DNA of 64,000 nt, from contig JAFTPT010000053.1 in the NCBI GenBank assembly GCA_017463155.1, forward strand, positions 87,986-151,985. The letters run 5' to 3'. The notes below the pieces were generated by a model that was given only the letters and a program-made list of their open reading frames with translations, ran no database searches and had not been told where the DNA came from. Positions 40,143 to 49,086 of this stretch are shown in pieces. Origin of the DNA: Blautia sp. (GTDB lineage: Bacteria; Bacillota; Clostridia; Lachnospirales; Lachnospiraceae). Both the position numbers and the translations under genes were made by a program. Position 1 is the stretch's first letter. Every line of letters begins with the position of its first letter.

Positions 40143-41399
40143 TCAAAGAGCATCCGTACGGATGATCTCCAGCGGGCGGCTGTATTCGCTTATTGCGTTC
40201 CGGCCCGCCTGACGGGCAAGGATCGCGTCATAGAGATCGGAAGCCCGGACGGTTTCAAGGAGACAGGACAGACTGTCTTCATCAAGAATAGAAGCAGCAT
40301 CGGAAAGCTTTGTGAGAAGCAGGGTTTCCGGTGCTTTTTCTTTTATCGCGGTAAATAAGGAGCGGGCCCGTTCCCGGAATCCGAGTACGCGTGCAAAGCG
40401 CATTTCCCCCGGTATGGCCGTGATCCCGAGCAAAATGTGAAGAAGGGCGCGCTGCACGTGGGTGAGCGCCAGATTCCTGGTCTTGATAAGCTGCGCAAAA
40501 GCAGAAAAACCCGTATATCCGGCGCGAAGATGAAGGATCCGCCCGGCAAGGGCTTCATCCACATCGAGAAAACGGACAAGGGAGGAACGGTCCTCCATAA
40601 ACAGCCTGTAAAGAAGCGCTTCATCAAGGCCGGTCCGCGGGAAAAGGCCGCGGGTGGAGATGGCTTCCCGAAGGATCAGGGCAGCGCTTTCCGGCATGCA
40701 GGCGGAAAGACGCAGAAAAATCTCTTCCGTATGCAGGCCGGATGCCGGCCCTTCAAGGATCATCTTCCGGATGGCCGTGGCAGAAGGAAGACTTCCTGTA
40801 AGCGATTCGCTGTGGTAAGGGGCGCCCTTCCTTTGAAGAAGCTGCGGCTGCAGGGATGAACCGGTTCGTTTTACAGCCTTCAGGTATTCGAGCGCAAGGA
40901 TGTTGTTGGGGGAGGAAAGGACCATGCTGAGCTGCGTTTCCTCCGGCATGGTTTCCCGAAGGGCCTGTTCGCGGGCTTCGGCAAAGGAATGCCCGCAGGA
41001 AAGCTCCCGGAGAAGGACGGTACGGTATTCCTCCGGCTCCCGTAGGAGCACGCAAGCGATCCTGGAGAGGAGAGGAAGATCCTCTGTTTCCGCTCCGAAG
41101 CACAATGTATCCACGATCCCGAGGGAGGAGAGAAGCTGCACACCGCCGGATGCAAAGCCCTCCGCCGAGGCGGTGCTCACACTGACGGGCAGTTCAAGGA
41201 CCAGATCAGCGCCGGAAAGAAGGGCCATACGGGCTCGGGCGTACTTTTCCAGAAGGGCCGGTTCGCCCCGCTGGACAAAATCCCCGCTCATGGCGACCAC
41301 GATGTAATCGGCCTTCAGTACCTCCCTGACATAGTGCAGCTGCCGCAGATGTCCGTTATGAAATGGATTGTATTCAGCAATGATCCCGCATACACGCAT
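40143..41399 (-). CDS. tmcAL: tRNA(Met) cytidine acetate ligase
   Basis: A 418-residue nucleotidyltransferase-fold enzyme that makes N4-acetylcytidine at the wobble base of elongator tRNA-Met from acetate and ATP. The start GIIAEYNPFHNGHLRQL holds the HxGH motif (HNGH), followed by MSGDFVQRGEP and SSPNNILALEY. GGGAGG on the minus strand, nine bases upstream, sets the start at 41397-41399; the longer open frame to 41801 crosses the promoters. It is divergent from pta, whose pathway makes acetate, an apt neighbour. Confidence 0.94.
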   Translation of the reverse strand: MRVCGIIAEYNPFHNGHLRQLHYVREVLKADYIVVAMSGDFVQRGEPALLEKYARARMALLSGADLVLELPVSVSTASAEGFASGGVQLLSSLGIVDTLCFGAETEDLPLLSRIACVLLREPEEYRTVLLRELSCGHSFAEAREQALRETMPEETQLSMVLSSPNNILALEYLKAVKRTGSSLQPQLLQRKGAPYHSESLTGSLPSATAIRKMILEGPASGLHTEEIFLRLSACMPESAALILREAISTRGLFPRTGLDEALLYRLFMEDRSSLVRFLDVDEALAGRILHLRAGYTGFSAFAQLIKTRNLALTHVQRALLHILLGITAIPGEMRFARVLGFRERARSLFTAIKEKAPETLLLTKLSDAASILDEDSLSCLLETVRASDLYDAILARQAGRNAISEYSRPLEIIRTDAL

Positions 41400-41426
41400 G
41401 AGAAACGTCCTCCCTGATCTGTGGAA

Positions 41427-41456
41427 ATTGTAGCATCCGGGTGAGTGCGGTGTCAA
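41427..41456 (-). promoter_or_regulatory. Promoter of tmcAL
   Basis: Minus-strand TTGACA (41451-41456) and TACAAT (41427-41432) with an 18-base spacer, close to the tmcAL start. Confidence 0.8.
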
Positions 41457-41543
41457 TGACGACGGAACCTCGTGGTGGGAACGGGTTTCTTTGGAATGCG
41501 TCCGAAAAACGTGCAGGAACCGGCCAAAAACCCCGAAATGCGC

Positions 41544-41572
41544 TTGAAATACGAAAAACTCCGCGTTATAAT
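41544..41572 (+). promoter_or_regulatory. Promoter of pta-ackA
   Basis: TTGAAA (41544-41549) and a perfect TATAAT (41567-41572) with a 17-base spacer, about 70 bases before pta. Confidence 0.85.
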
Positions 41573-41586
41573 GGAAAAAGCGATGA

Positions 41587-42651
<1,065 letters not shown>

Positions 42652-42672
42652 ATCGAAAAGGAGAACGATATC

Positions 42673-43875
42673 ATGAATGTACTGGTTATTAACTGCGGAA
42701 GCTCTTCACTGAAATATCAGCTGATCGACTCTGACACCGAAGCCGTTCTGGCCAAGGGTCTCTGCGAGAGGATCGGCATCGACGGAAGACTGGTCTATCA
42801 GAAGGCCGGCCTTGACAAGGAGATCACCGAGGCACCCATGCCCACACATAAAGAAGCCATCCAGATGGTCCTGGATGCCCTGACCAACGAGAAGACCGGT
42901 GCCATCAGGAGCCTTAAGGAAGTAGACGCCGTCGGACACCGCGTCGTGCACGGCGGTGAGAAGTTTGCCGCTTCCACCATCATCACCGACGAAGTCATCA
43001 AGGCCGTGGAGGAGTGCAATGACCTGGCTCCGCTTCACAACCCCGCAAACCTGATCGGTATCCGTGTCTGCCAGGAGCTGATGCCGGGCGTACCGCAGGT
43101 TGCCGTATTTGATACGGCTTTCCATCAGACGATGCCGCCGAAGGCGTTCCTGTATGGTCTGCCCATCAAATTCTACCATGATTACAAGGTCCGCCGTTAC
43201 GGCTTCCACGGAACCTCCCACAGCTTTGTTTCCAAGCGCGCCGTGGAGTTCCTGGGCCTTGACAAGGATAATTCCAAAGTCATCGTCTGCCATCTGGGCA
43301 ACGGTTCCTCGATCAGCGCTGTCGTGAACGGTAAGTGCATCGATACCACGATGGGCCTGACTCCGCTGGAGGGCACCGTGATGGGAACCCGTTCCGGAAA
43401 CATCGACCCTGCCATCATGGAGTATGTCGCCAAGAAGGAAAACCTGGACATCCCGGGCGTCATGAACGTACTGAACAAGAAGTCCGGCCTGTTCGGCCTT
43501 TCCGGCGGTGTATCCAGCGATATGCGTGACCTGGAAGCAGCAGCGGCCGACGGCAATATGAACGCGCAGAATGCACTGGACGTACTGATCTATTCCGTGA
43601 CCAAGTTCGTGGGCGGCTTCGTAGCAGCCATGAACGGTGTTGATGCGATCGTGTTCACCGCCGGTATCGGCGAGAACGACGGCAAGGTCCGCGCGGGCGT
43701 CGTTAAGAACCTGGGCTATCTCGGCATCACCCTCGACGAGGAGGCCAACAAGCAGAGAGGCGAGGAGATCGTGATCTCCACACCGGATTCCAAGGTCAAG
43801 GTCGCTGTGATCCCGACCAACGAAGAGCTGGCGATCTGCCGCGATACCGTCGCGCTTGTGAAGGCGGCGAACTGA
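42673..43875 (+). CDS. ackA: Acetate kinase
   Basis: A 400-residue enzyme converting acetyl phosphate and ADP to acetate and ATP. Motifs: VINCGSSSLKYQL at the start, GHRVVHGGE, FDTAFHQTMP, RRYGFHGTSH, CHLGNGSSI and FTAGIGEN. It is the standard length. It shows strongly biased codon use, as expected for a highly expressed fermentation gene. No clear terminator is seen in the 78 bases before the next promoter. Confidence 0.98.
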   Translation: MNVLVINCGSSSLKYQLIDSDTEAVLAKGLCERIGIDGRLVYQKAGLDKEITEAPMPTHKEAIQMVLDALTNEKTGAIRSLKEVDAVGHRVVHGGEKFAASTIITDEVIKAVEECNDLAPLHNPANLIGIRVCQELMPGVPQVAVFDTAFHQTMPPKAFLYGLPIKFYHDYKVRRYGFHGTSHSFVSKRAVEFLGLDKDNSKVIVCHLGNGSSISAVVNGKCIDTTMGLTPLEGTVMGTRSGNIDPAIMEYVAKKENLDIPGVMNVLNKKSGLFGLSGGVSSDMRDLEAAAADGNMNAQNALDVLIYSVTKFVGGFVAAMNGVDAIVFTAGIGENDGKVRAGVVKNLGYLGITLDEEANKQRGEEIVISTPDSKVKVAVIPTNEELAICRDTVALVKAAN

Positions 43876-43953
43876 GTTTTTTACGGTTTGCTCTGTCGAA
43901 TTGTTTCGCTCTTTGGGACCCTGCAATTTTTGCACAAAAAGAACAAAAAATAT

Positions 43954-43982
43954 TTGACAACCTGCTGCCTGCTATGTATAAT
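43954..43982 (+). promoter_or_regulatory. Promoter of yceD-rpmF
   Basis: TTGACA (43954-43959) and TATAAT (43977-43982) with a 17-base spacer: both boxes match the consensus exactly, fitting a ribosomal protein operon. Confidence 0.92.
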
Positions 43983-44007
43983 TGTTTGAGTGTGGATAGG
44001 AGAAGCT

Positions 44008-44535
44008 ATGCAGATTCATTTATCGAAGATCTCTTCCCTCGAGGGAGAACATATGCAGGTGGCGGTGCCACTGGAGATGGATGACATCACCTTTCAGGCG
44101 GGAAGCTTTCCGATCCTCTCGAAAGAACCACTGTCGCTCGAGATCGACAATATCGGCGACAAGGTGCTTGACCTCGTGGGGACGGGCAGCATCACGGTCG
44201 GTATACCCTGTGACCGGTGCCTTGAGGAGGTATCCACGGACATTCCGCTCGAGATCCGACGGAGGCTTGACATGAAGCTGACAGAGGAGGACCGGGTGAA
44301 GGATCTGGATGAGAGCAGCTATCTCACAGGTACGGATCTGGATGTAGACCGTATGGTCTATCTTGAGGTGATCATGAACTGGCCTCAGAAGGTTCTCTGC
44401 AGAGAAGACTGCAAGGGGATCTGCAGCCAGTGCGGCAAGAATCTCAATTCCGGTTCCTGCGGATGCGACTCCGGACCAAAGGATCCCCGCATGGCAGCTA
44501 TCAGAGATATATTCAGTAAATTTAAGGAGGTGTAA
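44008..44535 (+). CDS. yceD: YceD/DUF177 family protein
   Basis: A 175-residue protein usually found upstream of rpmF and needed for 23S rRNA or L32 homeostasis in other organisms. It has the middle CDRCLEEVSTDI motif and a C-terminal Cys cluster (CREDCKGICSQCGKN, then CGCD). AGGAG at 43999-44003 precedes ATG 44008; an ATG-like start at 43990 lies too close to the promoter. L32 follows after three bases. Confidence 0.9.
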   Translation: MQIHLSKISSLEGEHMQVAVPLEMDDITFQAGSFPILSKEPLSLEIDNIGDKVLDLVGTGSITVGIPCDRCLEEVSTDIPLEIRRRLDMKLTEEDRVKDLDESSYLTGTDLDVDRMVYLEVIMNWPQKVLCREDCKGICSQCGKNLNSGSCGCDSGPKDPRMAAIRDIFSKFKEV

Positions 44536-44538
44536 CAT

Positions 44539-44721
44539 ATGTCCATCTGTCCAAAAAATAAATCTTCAAAAGCAAGACGCGATAAGAGAAGAGCAAACTG
44601 GAAAATGGCTGCGCCGAACCTGGTGAAGTGCAGCAAATGCGGTGCTCTTATGATGCCGCACAGAGTTTGCAAGGTATGCGGAAGCTACAACAAAAAAGAG
44701 ATCGTCAAGGTTGAAGAATAA
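44539..44721 (+). CDS. rpmF: 50S ribosomal protein L32
   Basis: A 60-residue ribosomal protein of the zinc-binding type: CSKCG at about 34-38 and CKVCG at 49-53. AAGGAGGTG directly precedes the start. A strong terminator follows, whereas in many Firmicutes plsX comes next. Confidence 0.97.
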   Translation: MSICPKNKSSKARRDKRRANWKMAAPNLVKCSKCGALMMPHRVCKVCGSYNKKEIVKVEE

Positions 44722-44730
44722 TCAGATGAG

Positions 44731-44758
44731 AGGGTTCTGCATGGGCAGAACCCTTTTT
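44731..44758 (+). terminator. Terminator after rpmF
   Basis: AGGGTTCTGC and GCAGAACCCT form a perfect 10-bp stem with an ATGG loop, followed by TTTT. The next start codon is only 4 bases downstream. Confidence 0.92.
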
Positions 44759-44762
44759 CCTT

Positions 44763-45248
44763 ATGAAAAAAATGAACAAACAGAATATTACGACATTATG
44801 CTATATAGAAAAAGAGGATGCCTACCTGATGCTGCACCGCGTCTCCAAGGAGAATGACGTCAATAAGGACAAGTGGATCGGCGTCGGCGGGCATCTGGAG
44901 GAAGGCGAAAGCCCGGAGGAATGCCTTGTCCGTGAAGTCATGGAGGAGACCGGGCTCACACTTCGATCGTTCCGGTTCCGGGGACTAGTGACCTTTACGC
45001 AGGACGGATATGGGACAGAGTATATGTGCCTCTACACGGCGGAGGCCTTTCCCGGGGAACTGAATCCCTGCGATGAGGGCGTGCTCGAGTGGGTCCCGAA
45101 GGACCGGATCAGTGAGCTTTCCCTGTGGGAAGGCGACCATGTGTTCCTGAAGCTGCTTCGTGAAGACGCACCGTTCTTTTCCCTCAAGCTGACCTATCAC
45201 GGCGACGAACTGGTGGAGGCCTGTCTGAATGGACAAAGACTCCGGTAG
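44763..45248 (+). CDS. Nudix hydrolase, 8-oxo-dGTP diphosphatase type
   Basis: A 161-residue protein with a full Nudix box: GGHLEEGESPEECL followed by REVMEETGL near residues 44-67. The start CYIEKEDAYLMLHRV is typical of small Nudix enzymes that hydrolyse oxidised nucleotides. Two ATGs (44763 and 44772) are possible; neither has a ribosome binding site, and both follow immediately after the rpmF terminator, so translation must be inefficient, leaderless or dependent on read-through. No promoter is visible. Confidence 0.85.
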   Translation: MKKMNKQNITTLCYIEKEDAYLMLHRVSKENDVNKDKWIGVGGHLEEGESPEECLVREVMEETGLTLRSFRFRGLVTFTQDGYGTEYMCLYTAEAFPGELNPCDEGVLEWVPKDRISELSLWEGDHVFLKLLREDAPFFSLKLTYHGDELVEACLNGQRLR

Positions 45249-45250
45249 TC

Positions 45251-45279
45251 TTGCGAAGGAAAGACACCTCTGCTATAAT
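45251..45279 (+). promoter_or_regulatory. Promoter of the exported HD-like gene
   Basis: TTGCGA (45251-45256) and TATAAT (45274-45279) with a 17-base spacer and a TGC before the -10. A hairpin GTGCCG/CGGCAC (45289-45305) starts the leader. Confidence 0.85.
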
Positions 45280-45356
45280 AGGATTGCAGTGCCGGAAAAC
45301 GGCACATACGATGTGTTTTCAGTACACAGGGATCATATAAACATGGAGGAAACAGG

Positions 45357-46709
45357 ATGAATTTCAGGAAAAGGAACAGGATATTCTTGCAGGCGCTTTC
45401 ACTTGCGGCAGTATCGGTTGTCCTTTCGTCGTCCGCAGTTTTTTCAGAACAGGCGGCGGAGAACGAAATTTATGAAAGTCCGAATCCGGCAATGGCGGAA
45501 GCCGTCAGGGAGATCACATGGCCCTACTATGAGACGTCGAGGGAAGTTGCCATCAACAGCCCTGAGCTTGGCAGGCTGTTTACCGACCATAAGACGGCGC
45601 ATGCGCTTTTGACGACCGCGAAGACACTGGAGGCCGTACAGGTACTGAAGGAAGCGGTGGAGAAAGGTTCTCTTCCCGGCACGGCAAAGCAGGGCCATGT
45701 CGCCTTCGGTACGAGCATCGACATGGCCGTGGTGGAAGGAGCCGCCCTCAGCCATGATACCGGTATGAGCGGCAGCGGTTATGCATTGACGGAAGCCGTG
45801 GATGAGGCCGGAAATACCGTAAAGGACGAGAACGGCAGCACGGTTTATGAGTATCTTGAGAACGGGCTGTACGCCCTTCATCATGAGGATAACAGCCAGT
45901 TTACGGAGCTTCGCAGCAATCATTCGTTCAATTCCGCGCTGATCGTTCTCATAAACCGGGAGAGATATAAGGCGGCCGGGTACTCAGATGAGCAGGTGGA
46001 CCATATGGCGATCTTGTGTATGGCACATTCCAAGAGTACCTCCGGCGTGCGGGACCTGAACAGCAGAGAGGACTGGCTGCTTTGCTTTGACCGGATGGAT
46101 TCTCTTGTGTATGCCTATAACCAGGACCATCCGGATGCCCCGATCTCCTTTGAACGGACTCCCTTTGAGCAGGACGAAGATCTTCTCGCCGCAGTGGTGA
46201 CAGAGTCGCTGGCCATCCGTGTCGGGGATGTGAGCAGGGATTCTCATCCGGACGCGGAGGCTCAGTCCGGAGAGCTTGTACACATTGACCGCAGCACGAT
46301 CGATGACCACGGCGGCAGCATTGAGGCCGAGATCGAGCCGATGACGGCCGTGATCGGGGAAGAGGGCGATGAGCTCCTTCACCTGAAAGACCGGCAGGTA
46401 CATGCAGGAGAACAGAATATCACAATGAACCGTATGTATCTGGGTGACGACGGTGTGGTGACCCATGAGATCACCGTGGCGGACGGCTGTTCGGCGCCGC
46501 TGTGTACCCAGAGCTCGATCGGAGACCATCTGGGAGAGCTGTACAGCGCACGGGACGGGCAGTTTGCCGTTTCCATCGTTTTCGAGAGCTTTGAGGATGA
46601 CGAGGACGGCTTCTTCAGGGAATCCTACGAGGACTTCCGCATGATGGCGGCCCAGGATTATCCCAATGTCACGATCCATCTGCCGTTTGATGAGGAGGAA
46701 GAGTCATGA
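45357..46709 (+). CDS. Exported protein with HD-phosphohydrolase-like metal pattern
   Basis: A 450-residue secreted protein. Residues 1-30 form a signal peptide (basic start, hydrophobic core, VFSEQ). Residues 75-260 have the ordered histidines of the HD superfamily: TDHKTAHA (His 78 and 82), LSHDTG (His133-Asp134), SNHSFN (189), MAHSKS (224) and an Asp in CFDRMDS. This suggests a phosphodiesterase-type metal site outside the membrane, which is unusual. The C-terminal 190 residues are acidic and not recognised. The stop overlaps the next start. AGGAAACAGG precedes the ATG. Confidence 0.65.
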   Translation: MNFRKRNRIFLQALSLAAVSVVLSSSAVFSEQAAENEIYESPNPAMAEAVREITWPYYETSREVAINSPELGRLFTDHKTAHALLTTAKTLEAVQVLKEAVEKGSLPGTAKQGHVAFGTSIDMAVVEGAALSHDTGMSGSGYALTEAVDEAGNTVKDENGSTVYEYLENGLYALHHEDNSQFTELRSNHSFNSALIVLINRERYKAAGYSDEQVDHMAILCMAHSKSTSGVRDLNSREDWLLCFDRMDSLVYAYNQDHPDAPISFERTPFEQDEDLLAAVVTESLAIRVGDVSRDSHPDAEAQSGELVHIDRSTIDDHGGSIEAEIEPMTAVIGEEGDELLHLKDRQVHAGEQNITMNRMYLGDDGVVTHEITVADGCSAPLCTQSSIGDHLGELYSARDGQFAVSIVFESFEDDEDGFFRESYEDFRMMAAQDYPNVTIHLPFDEEEES

Positions 46710-47089
46710 TCCGGACAAAGGAAGCGAAGGATGCAAGTGTCAGCACCTTTTATTATGAAGATCCGTCTGTAAACAGCAGGGAGACCGCCGCGGCCTGGAT
46801 CGTGAAGGCGGCTTCGCTTGCGGAAATGCAGCCGGGCTATATCATGCTCCGGGATCTTGAGAACCGGAGTGAGGAGGGAAACCAGAGCTGCCGTCTTACA
46901 GGGACTGCCAAAGCGGAGGAGATTCTCGAGGCTCTGGAAGGAAAGAGCATCGGCAGGATCTTTCTGATCGGCAGGTATAAGGGCGGCAAGGCCGGATTCG
47001 GGGTGGACCTTACGGCTTTTGAACTTGCTGTCACGCTGCGGAACGGGGATCTTGCGCTTCTTTCAGACATCGAACGGGATCTCGCATAA
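46706..47089 (+). CDS. Unknown protein coupled to the exported HD-like gene
   Basis: A 127-residue cytoplasmic protein I do not recognise. It has no signal or membrane segment. It looks like an alpha/beta domain with IGRIFLIGRYKGGKAGFGVDL near the end (motif LIGRYKGGKAG). GAGGAGGAAGAG precedes ATG 46706, which overlaps the upstream stop by four bases, so the two are co-translated. Confidence 0.6.
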   Translation: MIRTKEAKDASVSTFYYEDPSVNSRETAAAWIVKAASLAEMQPGYIMLRDLENRSEEGNQSCRLTGTAKAEEILEALEGKSIGRIFLIGRYKGGKAGFGVDLTAFELAVTLRNGDLALLSDIERDLA

Positions 47090-47127
47090 GAGGACCGCGT
47101 TGTGACAGCGCAGATTCCTGCGGATGC

Positions 47128-47157
47128 TTGACTTATATGGTTGTTGTTTAGTATGAT
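47128..47157 (+). promoter_or_regulatory. Promoter of plsX-rnc-smc-ftsY
   Basis: TTGACT (47128-47133) and TATGAT (47152-47157) with an 18-base spacer. A GC-rich hairpin (GCGCCTCGACAGGCGC, around 47185-47200) lies in the leader. Confidence 0.75.
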
Positions 47158-47255
47158 AGTGGTACAGAGTGTGCCAAAGAACGGCGCCTCGACAGGCGCA
47201 GCGCGAGGGATGAGAAGGGACGGTGTTTCTTCTGTCCGCGCAGGGAGGATTCGGT

Positions 47256-48311
47256 ATGGCTGATATGGTTAGAGTCGTGGTAGACGCGATGGGCGGCGAC
47301 AATGCCCCCCGGGAGCCCGTGAAGGCTGCGGTGGAGGCGGTTACGGAGAGACAGGACATCCATGTTTTCCTGGCAGGTCCGGAGGATGTGATCAAAAAAG
47401 AACTGGCGCTCTATCAGGGGTATCCGAAAGACCGCATCACGATCGTTCATGCACCCGAAGTCATCGAGACCGCTGAACCTCCGGTAAAAGCAATACGCGC
47501 AAAACGGCATTCATCGATCGTCGAAGGACTCGGCCTGCTCCGGAGGGGGGAGGCCGATGCGTTTGTGTCTTCGGGAAGCACCGGGGCTGTCCTGGTGGGA
47601 GGACAGACGATCGTCGGCAGGATCAAGGGCATCCAGAGGCCGCCTCTGGCCCCGCTGGTACCCACGACCAGGGGGCACGCTCTCGTCATCGACTGCGGTG
47701 CCAATGTGGATGCCAGGGCTTCACATCTGGTCCAGTTCGCACGGATGGGTTCTCTATACATGGAGAATGTGATGGGCGTCAAGAATCCGAGGGTCGCCAT
47801 CGCGAACATCGGCGCCGAGGAGGAAAAGGGAAATGCCCTCGTAAAGGAGACCTTCCCGCTTCTCAAGGCATGCAAAGGCATCAACTTCATCGGCAGTGTT
47901 GAAGCACGCGATATCCCCCTGGGAGGCGCGGACGTGGTAGTCTGTGAAGCCTTTGTGGGGAATGTGATCATCAAGATGTACGAGGGCGTGGCGAAAGCGC
48001 TCATGCAGGAGATCAAAAAGGGACTGATGTCCAGCCTTAGGAGTAAGATCGGCGCTCTTTTGATCAAGCCTGCGCTCAAAAACACGTTAAAAGCATTTGA
48101 TTCGAGCGAGTACGGAGGAGCTCCGCTGCTCGGCCTGAAAGGACTGGTGGTGAAGACGCACGGGTCGGCCATGGCCAAGGAGATCCGCCATGGGATTTAT
48201 CAGTGTGTCACCTTCCGTCAGCAGAAGATCAATGACAAGATTGCTTCCTTCCTTGCGGAGGAGGCAGAAGGCGATCAGCCAGAAGAGGGCGGGGACACCC
48301 GCGCCGACTGA
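47256..48311 (+). CDS. plsX: Phosphate acyltransferase PlsX
   Basis: A 351-residue peripheral membrane enzyme making acyl phosphate from acyl-ACP for phospholipid synthesis. The start VVVDAMGGDNAPREPV and SSGSTGAVLVGG are diagnostic, as is GANVDARASHLVQFARMG. GGAGG at 47244-47248 precedes ATG 47256. In most Firmicutes acpP lies between plsX and rnc; it is missing here. Confidence 0.96.
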   Translation: MADMVRVVVDAMGGDNAPREPVKAAVEAVTERQDIHVFLAGPEDVIKKELALYQGYPKDRITIVHAPEVIETAEPPVKAIRAKRHSSIVEGLGLLRRGEADAFVSSGSTGAVLVGGQTIVGRIKGIQRPPLAPLVPTTRGHALVIDCGANVDARASHLVQFARMGSLYMENVMGVKNPRVAIANIGAEEEKGNALVKETFPLLKACKGINFIGSVEARDIPLGGADVVVCEAFVGNVIIKMYEGVAKALMQEIKKGLMSSLRSKIGALLIKPALKNTLKAFDSSEYGGAPLLGLKGLVVKTHGSAMAKEIRHGIYQCVTFRQQKINDKIASFLAEEAEGDQPEEGGDTRAD

Positions 48312-48362
48312 CCGGCCTTACAATGAAAGGCCAAACAGCCTGGAAAGAAGGCATGTAGTAGA

Positions 48363-49055
48363 ATGAAAAGGCAGCTTGAAAGCCTGGAAAACACGATCGG
48401 GTACCGGTTCCGGAACAAGAAACTGCTGGAGCAGGCCATGACCCACAGCTCCTACGCAAATGAAAAGCGCCTCGGCAAGACCGGCTGCAATGAGAGACTG
48501 GAATTCCTGGGGGACGCCGTACTGGAACTGGTAAGCAGCGAATTTCTCTATGGACGTTATCCTTCCATACCCGAAGGTGAACTGACAAAGAAGCGGGCCG
48601 CCATGGTATGTGAGCCGAGTCTCGCATTCTGTGCCCGGGAATTTGTCCTGCCGGAGTACCTGCTCCTGGGAAAAGGCGAGGAGCAGACGGGCGGAAGAGA
48701 CAGGGATTCCATCGTATCCGACGCGACGGAGGCGCTGATCGGCGCCATCTATCTGGATGGCGGATTTGAAGCCGCGAGGCGTTTCATACGGCTGTTTATT
48801 CTCAAGGATATGGAGAACAAGCAGATCTTTAAAGACAGTAAGACCAGCCTGCAGGAGATCGTGCAGGAAAACGGCTCCCGGACACTGGAGTATCATCTTG
48901 TCAAAGAGGAAGGCCCCGACCACGACAAGCGGTTCACGGTACAGGTGACGGTGAACGGCAGAGTCCTGGGAGAGGGGACCGGACACACAAAGAAGGCTGC
49001 CGAACAGGCGGCCGCGTCCGAGGCAGTCAGAGGCATAAAAGAAAGCGAAAAGTGA
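48363..49055 (+). CDS. rnc: Ribonuclease III
   Basis: A 230-residue double-strand-specific RNase for rRNA processing. The catalytic signature ERLEFLGDAVLELV is at about residues 39-52 and the second acidic site in DATEALIGAIYLD. Residues 155-225 form the dsRNA-binding domain (SLQEIVQENG, GHTKKAAEQAAA). The ribosome site is weak (AAGAAGG about ten bases upstream). A small hairpin GGCCTT/AAGGCC lies before it. Confidence 0.96.
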   Translation: MKRQLESLENTIGYRFRNKKLLEQAMTHSSYANEKRLGKTGCNERLEFLGDAVLELVSSEFLYGRYPSIPEGELTKKRAAMVCEPSLAFCAREFVLPEYLLLGKGEEQTGGRDRDSIVSDATEALIGAIYLDGGFEAARRFIRLFILKDMENKQIFKDSKTSLQEIVQENGSRTLEYHLVKEEGPDHDKRFTVQVTVNGRVLGEGTGHTKKAAEQAAASEAVRGIKESEK

Positions 49056-49086
49056 TCCCGCGGACGGGACTGCATGCAGGTGATAT

